Source: Takakia lepidozioides (lineage: Eukaryota > Streptophyta > Takakiopsida > Takakiales > Takakiaceae). Taken from it: a stretch of DNA of 64,000 nt. Shown here piece by piece: positions 21,952 to 33,860 of this stretch. The translations under genes were made by a program, and so were the position numbers. How positions within the stretch are numbered: the stretch's first letter is position 1; the number at the start of each line of letters is the position of its first letter. A model generated the notes under the pieces. It saw nothing but the letters and a program-made list of their open reading frames with translations, searched no databases and was not told the origin of the DNA. The stretch lies in assembly GCA_030704615.1 (NCBI GenBank), contig CM060732.1, positions 76,427,053 through 76,491,052 on the forward strand, read 5' to 3'.

Positions 21952-22034
21952 ACTACAGCAGTTTGCTGTCTATTGCTAATGCCTGACTCCCAGTATGCAA
22001 TCAACTCGTCCAACTGCTCTCCACTCAAATTAGT
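21952..22034 (-). pseudogene. 5' part of the unrecognised open frame split by R2
   Basis: Minus-strand frame LSGEQLDELIAYWESGISN and RQQTAV runs into the R2 target site and continues at 10231 (VGVEGLNIALDSQNSV). Upstream is a TAG (22035-22037) that also forms a possible splice acceptor (ggaacttag), so this may be an exon start rather than a gene start. No ATG begins this part. Function unknown. Confidence 0.45.
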
Positions 22035-22037
22035 CTA

Positions 22038-22785
22038 AGTTCCTTGAGAAACATAAATCTTGTCTCATTGTGTGCACAGGCTAAGAGAAGAGACCTGCCC
22101 TTCAATTACGTCCTCATTGCCCCCAGCCATACAAGGAGGACATCCACAAACTTGTCTCTTATGTAGACCACAATAGGTTCTAGCTGAAACAGAGTTGTGG
22201 ATCTTTCATAGCATCCACACACTCACACTCAAAAAAAATTCCATAGATTTTTAGCAGAGTCTGAGTATGTAGATTTCCACAGGTCCTCGCGCAAATTTGA
22301 GGTCAAACAGCCTTTGTATGACAAAGTTATGGCCAAACAGGCTCTTTAAACATAATATATGTCATTCAAATGAAAAATCTATTTCCAATAATCCGTCTTG
22401 GTTCCCTGTTCCTTGGTTCCCTGCGAATTCTAAGTTCTCCACTATAAACAACATTTTTGAGCTCCCAGCACGAAAATATCTTGGGCTACGATCCACTCCG
22501 TCCGGCCTCCCTTATAGAATGTGAAGATCTCACTCACATGAAGAATCCTGGAAGGAATGACAAAGGAGTCAGTTCATCCCGAACCTGTTTCGTTAAATCC
22601 GAGATGCGATCTTGCAAGCATGGTCGTTACAACTGTACCAGCCGTTTTGGTAACTATGGCCATTGCTGTTCGTTCTTTGGAGAAATCTTCAACTTCGAGA
22701 GTTGATGTGCAGGGATTGTCTGTCCTCAAATGTGCACCGGCGTCCTTCTCCCTCGTTCAGGAAGCCTAGCTACCACAGACACGTC
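22038..22785. other. No recognised gene; short open frame 22557-22769
   Basis: The plus-strand frame from ATG 22557 (MTKESVHPEPVSLNPRCDL, then VVTTVPAVLVTMAIAVRS) is 70 codons and directly precedes the B-box pseudogene. It could be another captured gene piece, but I recognise nothing. The rest is unremarkable. Confidence 0.2.
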
Positions 22786-23175
22786 TTGTCATGCGTCAAG
22801 CATGGCTATGTACTGCAGGGCAGATGCAGCATTTTTGTGTGTAGGTTGCGATGGCAAGGTGCATGGCGTAAACAAGCTGGCGTGTGTGGATGTGCGAGGT
22901 GTGTGGGCTAGCTCAAGCCGTTGTCACTTGTAAGGACGATGTAGCTGCGCTTTGCATTTCAGGCGACACAGATATCCATTCAGCCAACTCACTTGCCCGT
23001 CGGCATGAGCATGTATCAGTCACTCCTTTCTTTGAGTGTCCGAATGTTGTAAAAGAGGCCCGCGTTAACAACTCCGTTGCTGCAGTGCCTGAAACTGAAT
23101 GTAGCGACTTGTTGAAGGATGATGATCAAACTACCATGGCTGATGCTGCTTCATGGCTTCTCCCTCAACCTCTTC
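22786..23175 (+). pseudogene. CONSTANS-like (COL) double B-box fragment
   Basis: B-box 1 reads [21 protein letters not shown] and NKLA. B-box 2 reads [38 protein letters not shown] and RHEHVSVTPFFE. A downstream ADAASWLLP block is typical of COL proteins. The two boxes are in different frames. The residues expected between NKLA and VWMC (Ser-Arg-His-Glu-Arg-like) are missing, so a small deletion caused the frameshift. One zinc-ligand Cys is Gly (CISG). No CCT domain follows; the sequence changes at once to MutY-like coding. Intact family members are transcription regulators of light and flowering responses. Confidence 0.85.
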
Positions 23176-23178
23176 TGC

Positions 23179-23454
23179 ACTGGCAACTACACGGCAGGTG
23201 CCATCACCTCCATGGCTTTCTAGCATGCAGTCCCAGTGGTGGATGACAATGTTATTTGTGTTCTCTGCAGGCTACGAGCCATATCTTCTAACAAAACATC
23301 AGCTATAGTCAAGCTTTATGGGCTCTAGCCACACAGTTCATGGATGCAAAGAGGCCTGGAGACCTTAACCAAGCCTTGATGGAACTAGGTGTCGTTGTCT
23401 GCACCCCTTCATCACCCTATTCTTGCTCTCCTTGTCCTATTGCAATCCACAGCT
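23179..23454 (+). pseudogene. MutY-type adenine DNA glycosylase fragment
   Basis: GNYTAGAITSMAF is the helix-hairpin-helix region and HAVPVVDDNVICVLCRLRAI the following conserved helix. After a one-base frameshift near 23320 come [31 protein letters not shown] and [13 protein letters not shown], the iron-sulfur cluster loop with its last Cys replaced by Ser. The intact enzyme removes adenine mispaired with 8-oxoguanine. The piece lacks introns over what are several exons in plants, so it may be copied from mRNA or taken from an intron-poor gene. It is fused directly to the COL fragment. Confidence 0.8.
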
Positions 23455-24270
23455 AATCGAGGACAACACCATCGCCACTTGGCCACTTCATCCATGCTCG
23501 TTTTTTTTTATAAATTATTACAGACCCGTCCAAGATCGAATTCCTCAAGCATAATCACCAAGCCTCACTTGCTTGTTGATCTTATTTTACTACAAATATT
23601 CCCACCAGTTCTGCTGTAACTATTCCACATGAAAGCCAACGACGGCACAATCTGCCTTCATGCCAGCCTGTCCCTGCTCGTTGAAGAAAACCAACGATAG
23701 CGAGCCAACTTCTCAACTCGGCCTTTACTGATTGCACACCATGATATATGCCATGAACAACTTCACCAAATCGTTTGTCATCAGTACCGATATAACATTG
23801 GCACAACGACTTGTAGACATGAGCCCATCAACCAGTCCAACACCTTGGCTGCTCACTATGTGCAGGTCTGAAACCATCAGTCTGCTCAGGAATTACCTAT
23901 AGCATGGTATTTTTATCTCTGCAGCTGAAGTCAAAGACCACGGTCCACCTACTCGCGTAACCAGTTGCACCTCCGCTTCTAACCACCAAGATCTTCACAA
24001 TGAAGGCTTGCATCCCGGCCTTGCGAGACAACAATAATGCTGATCATTTCACCATGCTCGGCTCTCAATCTGCCGCTCAGCCAGTGACCGTTATAAAGGG
24101 AGAATACCCATGCACTTTTGTGTTACCGCTTTCAACACACAGAAGCCTAACTTGCCATTGCACCCTCGTGTTTCTCTCTCATCTTCACACAAAACCCACA
24201 AGTGCTAAAAACTAATTAAGCTCACATCTTGCACTCACAGATGCAAACTCATCTCTCTCGAGTGAAAAGA
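23455..24270. other. No recognised gene
   Basis: Several short plus-strand pieces look like decayed coding sequence but none could be assigned. This stretch lies between the MutY fragment and repeat X copy 2 and may belong to the same captured block. Confidence 0.3.
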
Positions 24271-24544
24271 TACACAAAACCAAACCAACATTTCACTCAT
24301 AAAATAAGAATCAAGCCCACTGCCACCCCCAAGGCTTAGGGGAATCAACAGTACACGCGCCATAGCCGACGCTTGAGGCTCAACTCGAGAGAGATGAGCC
24401 TCACCGCGCGTTCGCCGTGAAGATAAGCCACGCCCAGGGGCCAACAAATATCTTGACCCCTGGCTTGGATCAAGCCCAAGTGTCATATATAAAAACTAGT
24501 TATTTATTGGCTAGTTTCACACTACTAGTAAACTTTACTTGACA
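24271..24544. repeat. Dispersed repeat X, copy 2
   Basis: Colinear with 181-460 in the same orientation, from CACAAAACCAAACCAAC to CTTTACTTGACA. It is not flanked by the 86-bp repeats seen around copy 1, so X moves or is copied independently of them. No target duplication identified. Confidence 0.65.
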
Positions 24545-24545
24545 A

Positions 24546-24860
24546 ATACCCTCGTGGGCATGGATAGCTGAAGGAGCAGGGATAGAGTGTGGGTGCAGAT
24601 TCATCCAAGAGGGCCGGATTTTCAAGCTCCAGATTACCTATGATTCACTGTGGAAGGATAGCTACAAGAAACCTGCATGGGTAGATGGTCAACTGGAAGC
24701 CGCAGCAGTAGCGGCACAATTGATAAAATCAGGCACTGCTAATGAAGGTAGTGGATTGCTGAAGTTCGAGAGATGCCAGTGTATGCATCTTCTACTCAGG
24801 CATTTGGAAGTCTACATAGACTTTGCAGCTTTGTGCATTTTTGTAGTAGCACCGGATTAG
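24546..24860 (+). pseudogene. Unrecognised exon-like open frame
   Basis: About 100 codons with protein-like content: WAWIAEGAGIECGCRFIQEG, FKLQITYDSLWKDSYKKPAW, QLEAAAVAAQLIKSGTANEG, ending in TAG. About 33 bp of it (cacaattgataaaatcaggc and flanks) recur at 49885-49920 beside a tRNA-like fragment. Family not recognised. Probably a duplicated host gene fragment. Confidence 0.35.
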
Positions 24861-24908
24861 ACTATAGAACAGATCTTTGAGCATTAAGTCACGTTGTATT
24901 TGAATCGA

Positions 24909-25896
24909 TGTTCCAATTTCAAATGTGCTTTCATGTTTCAATGGTGCTTTCATGTGTCAATGCTGCTAGAGTTAGGCCCATGACTACAGTCATGTACACG
25001 ACTACCTCCCATCCACAGAGCCTCCGCCACGTGTCACTTTCACCCCTCATGTTCGCCCATACTCGTGCCACGTGCAGTATCTAGAGTGTGCCATGGAAGT
25101 CATATGTTCCAGTCATAACGACCCTCCCCATCATGCATAATTTGACTCCACGTGTCATGTCCAGTCTTCTCCACGTGTTGTCATGGGGTTAATCTGCGAA
25201 AGTCGTATATGCCAGTCGTAAAGACCCTGTCGCCTTCCCTTTGACGTGACACGTGGCATATCCCTTCCGTTCTACGTGAAGCTGACATGGATTCGCAGTC
25301 ATTTACTACTACGGTCTTATCAATGACTATGATTAGGCGTCCCCGTTGCCACGTCAACAGTGAGCTCCACGACTGGCAGATACGACTCTATGGCACTTAC
25401 GACTCATTTTTCACAACTGACTGGGTTTTATCTGACTGGGTAGTCATGCAGTCATAAAAGGCTGATACGACTGGAAAATAACAAACGTAAAAGCCGGGAT
25501 CTGTTGTAGTGGAAGTTTCTCAAGAGACTTCCCTTGGCAGGGGAAGCTTCTCAAGAGACTTCCTTTGGCTGGGGAAGCTTCTTAGGAGATTTCATAGTAT
25601 CCAATATATATAGGAGGCGAGACTAGACACTCTTCAGTCTCGCCAACACCAGTTCAAGCTACTCTTGTTCCCAGCTCCAGTACCCCAATCCAGTTTCCAG
25701 TACTCTAGTCCAGTTTCCAGTATTCCATGACTCAATCCCAATTCCAGTATCTTGTACTATTGTCCTTATTATAAAGTTCATCTTAATTCCTGCTTACCCA
25801 TCATGTATGCGGCCACGCCGACCTTGGCTTCTTGTCTAGTCTTGTACATCTAGTCTGATCTCTTGTTTGTGTTAAGTCGTGTTCTCGTCCCTGACA
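24909..25896 (+). mobile_element. Probable solo LTR related to R3
   Basis: The 3' third (from about 25509: repeated cttctcaagagacttccctt, TATATATAGGAGG, ccagtt/ccagtactc repeats, ending CGTCCCTGACA) matches the R3 LTRs. The upstream part is different. A candidate TGTTCC start at 24909 gives a 4-bp flank tcga on both sides (24905-24908, 25897-25900). The 5' part holds five CACGTG motifs within about 250 bp. Start position is uncertain; no internal element sequence is attached. Confidence 0.5.
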
Positions 25897-26815
25897 TCGA
25901 GCGCGGGATTTGCCTGCAGCCATTCGTAGTGACGCTACTCTAGTCCTCAACCTTGACAATCTGGACGTGTGGGCACGTGCCTATGATCAGCGCACGAAGT
26001 TGTGCAAAAAATTAATGCCAATGGCTTTCGAGAACCTTGTCATTGTATATCACTAAGATACATTGAGGTATGTCACTGTACATGGTGGTGATTATCGTCT
26101 CAGGGTTCGGAGGTTTAACCCTGACGACTATAATATTTATCTGCAGCAAACTACTCTTATGACCTTGGATGTGACTGCAGAATGTATTATTTTGAGGATT
26201 CGAGAGGTATTGCCCTCATGAGTCTTGATCTTGGAGGGTCGGGATGACATGACTTGGAATGACCATGTGCGTAATTGTGTGTCATGTCACCTTCCAAATG
26301 TCGATGACAAATTGCCCTAAACTTGGCAGTGATACCAGGTTTGCGGTACATGTGTGTGGGTATGCCGGAGGGGCAGCCACCTGCATGCTAGTTTGTGATC
26401 GATGCTCAAAATGTTAGCATATGGGATGTTTGACACCACCTCTTGATATGGTTCCCGATGATGAATTGGTTGTGTCCATGTTGCATTTGATAATGGTAAT
26501 AGATAGTAACAACCATAGAAGACTAACAAGAAACCAATACACAAAATCTTTGGCTCAAATCCACGAGTTTGTAAGATGACGACTAACGATAGAGCTACTC
26601 TTATACCCCGCCTCTTGATCTATCGAGCTTGAGTACATAAGAATGGTGGTAGAAGACCTAGTGGGGCTAAGGCTATTATCGCATCTTGTAGCTATCTGGA
26701 GTTAGAGGGACCTAACCACCAGCTGGGGGAATGATCCTGACAAACTTTTATGACTACGTCTATTTGTGTGTTATGTGGTTTGGACAACGATGTAGTTGTG
26801 TAGCAATTGTATATG
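25897..26815 (+). pseudogene. R1b: 5'-truncated second copy of the R1 3' end (integrase C-terminus, PHD finger, 3' region, LTR)
   Basis: Plus-strand sequence colinear with R1 1290 down to 463: TLVLNLDNLDVWARAYDQR, VRRFNPDDY, LILEGRDDMTWNDHVRNC and HLPNVDDK. The PHD part follows in shifting frames (VCDRCSK, HMGCLTPPLDMVPDDE). It keeps the Cys that is Tyr in R1. It ends with the 3' non-coding region, a G-rich tract near 26725 and a diverged copy of the 86-bp terminal repeat. Several stops and frameshifts. It begins directly at the end of the preceding LTR. Confidence 0.8.
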
Positions 26816-29800
26816 CACAACAAAGAAGGAAAACAATGTGATGGACATAACTTATCATATAATTTATTTTAAAATATTTGAAAAAAAAACACCCATGCAT
26901 GTAGAATTTTGAGTTCTCTTTTTCTTTCTTTCACGGGTTTCAAACTTCAAAGAAAATGCATCTGGTGTTTAAAACAATTCATTTTTATTTAGAAACTCTT
27001 TCTCGTTTGACTTATGATCTACATGAGACACCTTATATGGAATAAACATTTCGGCTTCTTCATTGATGCACTCTCATGTTTTTTTTCTTTGCAGCCTACT
27101 TTGTCATGGACAAACACTTCTAATCTTTTATTTTGAAATAAAATCATCTATTATAACATCGATAGAAGGTTCAAAGAACTAGATAACCTCCCCAAATATT
27201 AGCCTAAGAAAGACAACATCATTACTTCTTAGATCCCTTCTTTATATTGACTTTGCTAGAAGACAAAACTGTGACATAATTTGTAGGTTTTTCATTTTTT
27301 TAGGAAGTTTTATTGTTTACATCTATAGGGAGTGATTCATTTCCATTTTCCACAACAGGGACATCTTTATTTTTATTCTTTATGTTTGGTTCAGTGATGA
27401 CCATATCTCTGCGAGGATTATTTTTAAGCAAAAATGCAGCCAAATATTCAGTTGGGTTGCTCGGCCTGTCAAAACAAGAATAGTTTTTACTTCTTCATAT
27501 GAACTGTGTCCCTACCTCTCTATTTCACAATGTCATGAATTGTGTCCTCATAGTTGGAGTGCGTATACATGAAAACAGAGATATATACATATATATACAT
27601 GTTTAGAAAAGAAGATTAAGATTTATCTACATAATCAAAAAATATTATGTAGATTCTCCCATGTCATGAGTTATGGTTTTTTGAGAATTGTACATCATAT
27701 ACACTAGAAATAGAGGAATATAATATCACCAACAAGCAATTTGATCTGCTAGTCTATTTCAAATAAACCAAAATTATATATTTTGCATCCGGCCGTAAAG
27801 GAGCCTATATGCAATTACTCTTTAAAATGTATCGTAATCTTAAGTGAAATGAAAAATTGTACCTTACAATCACAAGGTGTCGTAGACCTTGCAAAAGCAA
27901 AGGCACTATGCTTTTTTCCTGTGCATGTCAAACCCAAGTTTCAAAACTTCAGACTACAACCTTAATTGGAGATACAAATAAAATGACATATATGGGACTC
28001 CTAATAACGAAGTATTGTTGAACCACCAATTTATATGCTCTAGAGTACCTCTTCATCTCTTTTTCTCCACCATATAATCCCATAGAAATGCAATCACACC
28101 AAATTCTGCACATATTATTTTAGACTGAGAACATAACATTGGTGTGATCTTGGTGTGATTTTGGTTGGTCGGTTGATTTGATTTTGGTTTGATTTTTTGT
28201 GATCTTGGTTTGATTTAGAATAACCCTCTAGTTTGAATATTGTGAATGTAGAGGGCACAAGTCAACATTGGATGGTATTCTTTAAAAGCTAGCACTACAT
28301 TGTATTGATAAAATTGGGTAATGGTACTCAAATCATGTGAGACGGACCTTACATTGTAATTCATGCGTCTTCCATGTTTTGTATGAGATATTTTACTGTA
28401 ATATTGTTAGCTTGTGAAAGCTTCAATATATATATAAGAATTATACTATGACATCATACTATTGCATTGGAAGAAAGTTCAGACATTTATAATATTTTCG
28501 AGACAATGATACATAATTTTATATCATGGAGTGTAAAACCAACGTTTTGTGTTATAATGAGATGCACCTCTCACAAAGCAAATACATACCAGAAAAATCT
28601 TAAGGGGCTCAGCTTTAAGCTCCACCTTATCCCTCAATTGTAAAGCCAACATTTGGGCCATCTCCCCCTATAGCACATTCCCCCCTCTTGATTACATACT
28701 CACATGGAGGGGTTGATTCCACATAGAATCTTCCATTATTGAAATGATTTCCACAATTGTTAGGTTAGGAACAACTTGTAATATTCCAGCCCTCATTCAT
28801 AGGTGTAAGTTGTGAATTGCAATATTCAATTGGCGTATTGTCTTTTGTTTTGCTAAAAGCACATATAACTACAAAAACAAATCGTGACATTAGCCTAAAT
28901 GTGTTACACTATGTATAGAGGAAATATCATCATCAACTCTAGGCCATATATTATTGGGTGCAACAATCGAGAATCTTGCATCATATTTGGTAAGACCTTT
29001 CACAATTTATATTCACATTGTTTAAATGATAGACATCGTGATGCTGTCTACTTGAACACCGTGATCACCATTTGTACGAATTTCATTAAATTGAACATAA
29101 ATTCTATGAAGTTGCGAAGATTGTTGAGTGTGTACCTCAATAGGGTCATCAAACCATAACTCCTCAAATGTCGGACCCAGTTGAGTTGAGATAGGTGGTA
29201 TCTCAATAGGCTCCACGGGAGGGGCATTGATTGTTGGCTCTATGGAAGACATATTATTCCATTATCTTACGAGACATTAACACTGATGAAAAGACTTGGT
29301 GACAAGAAATTTTACACTGCATTAGGCCTAATTCATGTCATATGGTTCAAAAAATGCATACTATCTTTACGGAGCTGAGTCTCTTCATCTCTTCATCTCT
29401 CTGTATTCTTTGCAGTTCGAGCAAATTGCAAAAGTTGACAACATACAAAGCGAAAAAAATTCTATAATCTCAACATGGAACTATGTGTCTCGCTAGCTTG
29501 AAGAATTATAGATTTAATGCTAGTGGTGGAGGTCTTCTTGCTTCTTTGTCACATAAGCTCTTTGAGATGCTTGTAGTCATCATAAATGTATTATTAAAAA
29601 CTGCAAAATAAAAACCTTTCTCTCACAAACATAAATATATATCTACAAGTTGAGATCCTTGCCTGGTTCTGCCGATTTGTTTGGGGGCTTCTCTTCCTCG
29701 ACAATAATTTTCTTCTTAGGTGCCATGCATGAGAGACAAAAGAACACCCTAAAATAAATAATTCTTTTAAAACTTGAATTGTTGGTACTATCAGAAGGAT

Positions 29801-31040
29801 AATATTGAATAATCATTGAGATTATTATCCATTTTTCTCCTAAATAAAGATCGTTTGGAAACAACATTCAGTTTAAAAAAAATTAAAAAATTATGTATAA
29901 TTTCTTTTTTCTTCTTTGTCTCTTATCTTTATATGTAGTTTTGATTGTTGTGATTTTTTTTTTCCCATTATTCCAGTGATGATTGTTAGGTCGGAGCAAG
30001 TTTTAGTCCTTAACGACCATAGGGTCCATTAGTAGTGATCAAATTTTTCGTTGCCGAAACGACATTTTAACGGTTGAAACTTCCTCGTTTAACTACTTCT
30101 CGACAAAATATTTGAAAGATTGGAGACTTAAAAGACATTGTACAAAAATATATGCATGAAGATTGTGAGAGGGCAAATATGAGTGGAATAGAAATCAGCA
30201 CTGTAAGTCTGAATCCAATGCTTCTATTTGAGGGTAAATGCAAGTCTCATGATATGAGGGACCAAAAATGACAGATGATGACGTCCACAAAAATCCATCC
30301 AACCTCTCAAATGGTGGGATCCACACTACCTACTATCTATAGGGTGACCAAAGCGGCATATATGTAATTGTCACTAGTGTTGTGTTTTGACCTAGATTTC
30401 ATGACCTATTTGTCCACTTGTTGGGGCCATTTAAGATAACGAGAACATTTATCTTTTTAGTAAAAGGTAGCACCCAAAAAAACAAAAGAGAAAGTGTTAT
30501 GGGCTTTTGAGAAAATGTGCATTTTTTGCTCATAAACTAGTCAATAGGTTCCAAATGACAAATCAGCTGTAAATAGATAATTACAATATCCATCAAATTG
30601 GCCCCATGACTCAAAATTTTAGAGTAATTGCCGAAGTGCACATAACATTTCTAAAGTCCATAAGTTTAAAATGGTTGAAAATACTGTCCACAGAATCCAA
30701 TTTAAAAAGTCCATAGCTTGAAAATGCTTTCTCCATCTTACGATCCAACGATTGGTATATGTAGACATTAGACTCTAGAGTTGGCAATTATAAACCATGT
30801 ACATTTGGATACAATAGTGAGTTTTTAGAAAAAGATGGGTGGTACCATGGACCACAATTACTGCAAAATTAGCATGGGGAAGTCTATTTTGGTCCACCCT
30901 ACCCTGTATTCACCCTTGATATGAGTGTGTAGTGGTTCAACAACTTCTCAGCTTCCCTGATTATCAGCTAATGACGGTGGGATTATTAGCGACATGTTAA
31001 TGGTAGCCGTAACTTGCTGAATCATTGAAAGTGTCATTTA
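26816..31040. other. AT-rich intergenic stretch without recognised genes
   Basis: Low GC, many homopolymer and simple runs, including gattttggtttgatttt-type repeats near 28140-28215. Two short minus-strand frames are protein-like but unassigned: 29022-29252 (PPVEPIEIPPISTQLGPTFE) and 29643-29726 (MAPKKKIIVEEEKPPNKSAE). Neither has supporting context. Nothing else is seen. Confidence 0.6.
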
Positions 31041-31045
31041 GTACG

Positions 31046-31633
31046 TGTCACGGACATAGCCCTGAAGAACTCACCGCGAGTAATTACCAGAAGTTACCAA
31101 ATTATCGGGAATTATCAAGTTACCAAAAGTTATGAAAAGTTATCTTAATTATCATGATTGATCATAAATTACCATGAGTTACCAAGTTATCGAAAGTTAC
31201 CAAATTGCAGAGAGTAACTCATGAAACTGCTCAGGAAGTTTCATGGTTGAGGAAATTTCTCAAGAGACTTCCCTTGGCTTCTCAGGAAACTTCCCTCGGT
31301 TGGGGAAGCTTCTTAGGAAACTTCCTAGTAGCCAGTATATATAGGAGAGAGACTGGACACTCTTCAGTCTTGCCAACACAAGTTCAAGCTACTTTTGTTC
31401 CCAATTCCAATACTCTAGTCCAAATTCCAGTATCTAGTACTCCAGTCCAGTTTCCAATATTCCAGTACTCAAGTCCAGTTCTAGAATCTTGTACTTTTGT
31501 CTTTGTTATAAAGTTCATCTTGATTCATGTTTATCCATCATGTATTCGGCCACGCTGACCTTGGCTTCTTATCTAGTCTTATACCTCAAATCTGATTTCT
31601 TGTTTGTGCTCAGTGATGTTCTCGTCCTTGACA
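31046..31633 (+). repeat. R3 5' LTR
   Basis: TG...CA boundaries, TATATATAGG box near 31336, short imperfect repeats of agttaccaaa and of ctccagtccagtttcc. Related at its 3' part to 25509-25896 and to the 3' LTR at 37953-38485. Confidence 0.85.
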
Positions 31634-31692
31634 GTTTGTCGAGACTAAAGTTTGTTCCTTAATTAGTTAAGATTGAAGGCACATGTGCGGAA

Positions 31693-32684
31693 ATGGAAGT
31701 CATCTTGCAGAGTCTCCAGCTCCAGATGCAAGAACTTCGTACCTCTACTGCCCAACTACAATCTCAAGATCTTGGCAACGCTCTCAACAATTTGCAACAA
31801 CAAATATCAGAGTTGAAAGAATCGAACAATGGATCTTCAACCATACGAGTCCCTACTACAACAGCTCTTACTGCAACGGTTCATCCACATCTTCAACAGA
31901 TTACAAGAGATCCAAAGATCAGCATGCCCGAGAAATTTGATGGGACGAGATCAAGATTTCACGGTTTTGTTCAACAAGTATGATTGTTCCTATGACTACA
32001 TCCACAATGCTACCCCATAAAGGTATTCAAGTAGGATTCGTGGAAGCACTGCCCTATTTTGGTTTGCACCGTTATTAGAGAAAAATTCACATTTACTATA
32101 CAATTTTGAAGCATTCATGTCCAAGTTCATTGCAACGTTGAGAGAGAATGATGGAGAAAGAGTTGTAGAGACAAAGATGCGAAATCTACGACAAAGAGCG
32201 CATTCTGCTTCCAATTATGCTACCGAATTTCGACAATTTGCGTGCGACCTCGACTGGAATGAGAAGAACCTCATTAGTCAGTTTCAATATGGACTAAAAA
32301 ATGATGTAAAAGATTGTTGCTGACAATGCCAAACGCGAGTATACTGAGTAAATTCATCACCCAAGTCATTGCATGCGATAATCGTTTGTTCGAAAAACGT
32401 CAAGAGAAGCGATCTGGATGGTCGACGACGCTGTCGCTGCTACTACGGCACCAAACACAACAATCCATCAGACATTCGGTAGTGATCCTATGCAGATTGA
32501 TGTTGTCCGATTCAAGCCATTGACCCAACCAGAAAAACAACGACGACGACGCTCAAATGGATTATGTCTATGTTGTGGAGAAAAATATCACGTAGCATTA
32601 AACTGCCCCAACAAGAGAAGATTCAAAGTTCAGGACGCAACTCCAGTGTTCGATACGAGGATGTTGGAAAATAAAGATGTCTAG
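31693..32684 (+). pseudogene. R3 gag
   Basis: N-terminal coiled region (LQSLQLQMQELRTSTAQLQ), capsid pieces (ISMPEKFDGTRSRFHGFV, MSKFIATLRENDGERVVE, ATEFRQFACDLDWNEKNLI) and a zinc knuckle CLCCGEKYHVALNC (CX2CX4HX4C). The pieces lie in different frames, so several indels have occurred. Gag packages element RNA. Dead copy. Confidence 0.8.
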
Positions 32685-32814
32685 TCACGGTAGGGACCAT
32701 GCGGCTAGACACCAGCAATTCTTCACCTAAAAAATGTCTCTTTCTACCTCCAGACCCTGCGCCTTGTTTCATAGTTCCAGTAAAAATCAGAATGCAAAAT
32801 CGAGATATCTCCAC

Positions 32815-33095
32815 ATGAGCACTTTTGGACTCGGGCGCTTCAGCGTATTTTATTGATAAAGACTTTGTGAAACAACACAATTTAACGCTTGTAAAAAAGA
32901 AATTCCGGACCTATGTTGAAGTTATCGATGGACGACCGTTAGCATCAGGAAACGTTGACCATGAAATTCGACCCCTTGAAGTGAAGCTTAAAAATCAAGC
33001 ATCATATATTGTCACTATTGTCACGATCGCGAAACATTTCGGCAAGATAAAAATGCAAAAATATCAAGGGTATTCAACCCCTGTTTCTTGGAGCT
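32815..33095 (+). pseudogene. R3 aspartic protease fragment
   Basis: LLDSGASAYFIDKDFVKQHN carries the DSG active site. The frame remains open to about 33095 (YVEVIDGRPLASGNVDHEIR) and then stops before RT. Confidence 0.75.
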
Positions 33096-33860
33096 AGAGC
33101 CTTCATGAGAGCTACAAAGAAGGACGCGACATTTGCACTTTAGGTGACTCCGATTAAGACCACAACAGATCAAGGACGTACTTCGACATTACCCACTCCA
33201 TATCAAGATTTCAAGGATGTCTTCGAGAAGAAAAATGCAGGCATGTTGCCAGAACCTTATGAATGTGCAATCGAGTTGCAAGAAGGAGCCCAATCACCAT
33301 TCGGCCTAATCTACAATTTATCTTAGACGGAGTTGACTGCTTTACGCGAATACATTGATGAAAATTTATGGAAGAATTTCATTCGACAATCGAAATCACC
33401 CGCGGGAGCACCTATCTTATTTGTGAAGAAGAAAAACAGATCGTTACGCATGTGTGTAAAGTATTGTGGGCTCAACAAAGTCAGTATAAAAAATCGTTAC
33501 CCACTACCGCTGATTTTCGGACACCTCGAATAATTTGGACGAGCAATTTTTTTTACAAAAATCGATTTAAGAGGAACTATCGTGGGCTCAACAAAGTCAC
33601 AATAAAAAATCATTACCCATTACCGCTGATTTTCGGACTCCTCGAACAATTTGGACGAGCAAATGTTTTCACAAAGATTGACTTGAGATGAGCTTACAGC
33701 CTTGTACGGATAAAAGAAGGAGACGAATAGAAGATTGTTTTTTGCACAAGATATGGACATTTCGAATATAGTGTTATGCCTTTTGGTCTTAAAAATGCTC
33801 CAACAGTTTTCCAACATATGATGAATGACATCTTTTAAGAATTTTAAGATGACTTTGTAG

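Noticed and set aside
29643-29726. Small minus-strand frame beginning MAPKKKIIVEEEKPP
   Set aside because: Only 27 codons in AT-rich DNA without splice or homology support; mentioned but not called as a gene.
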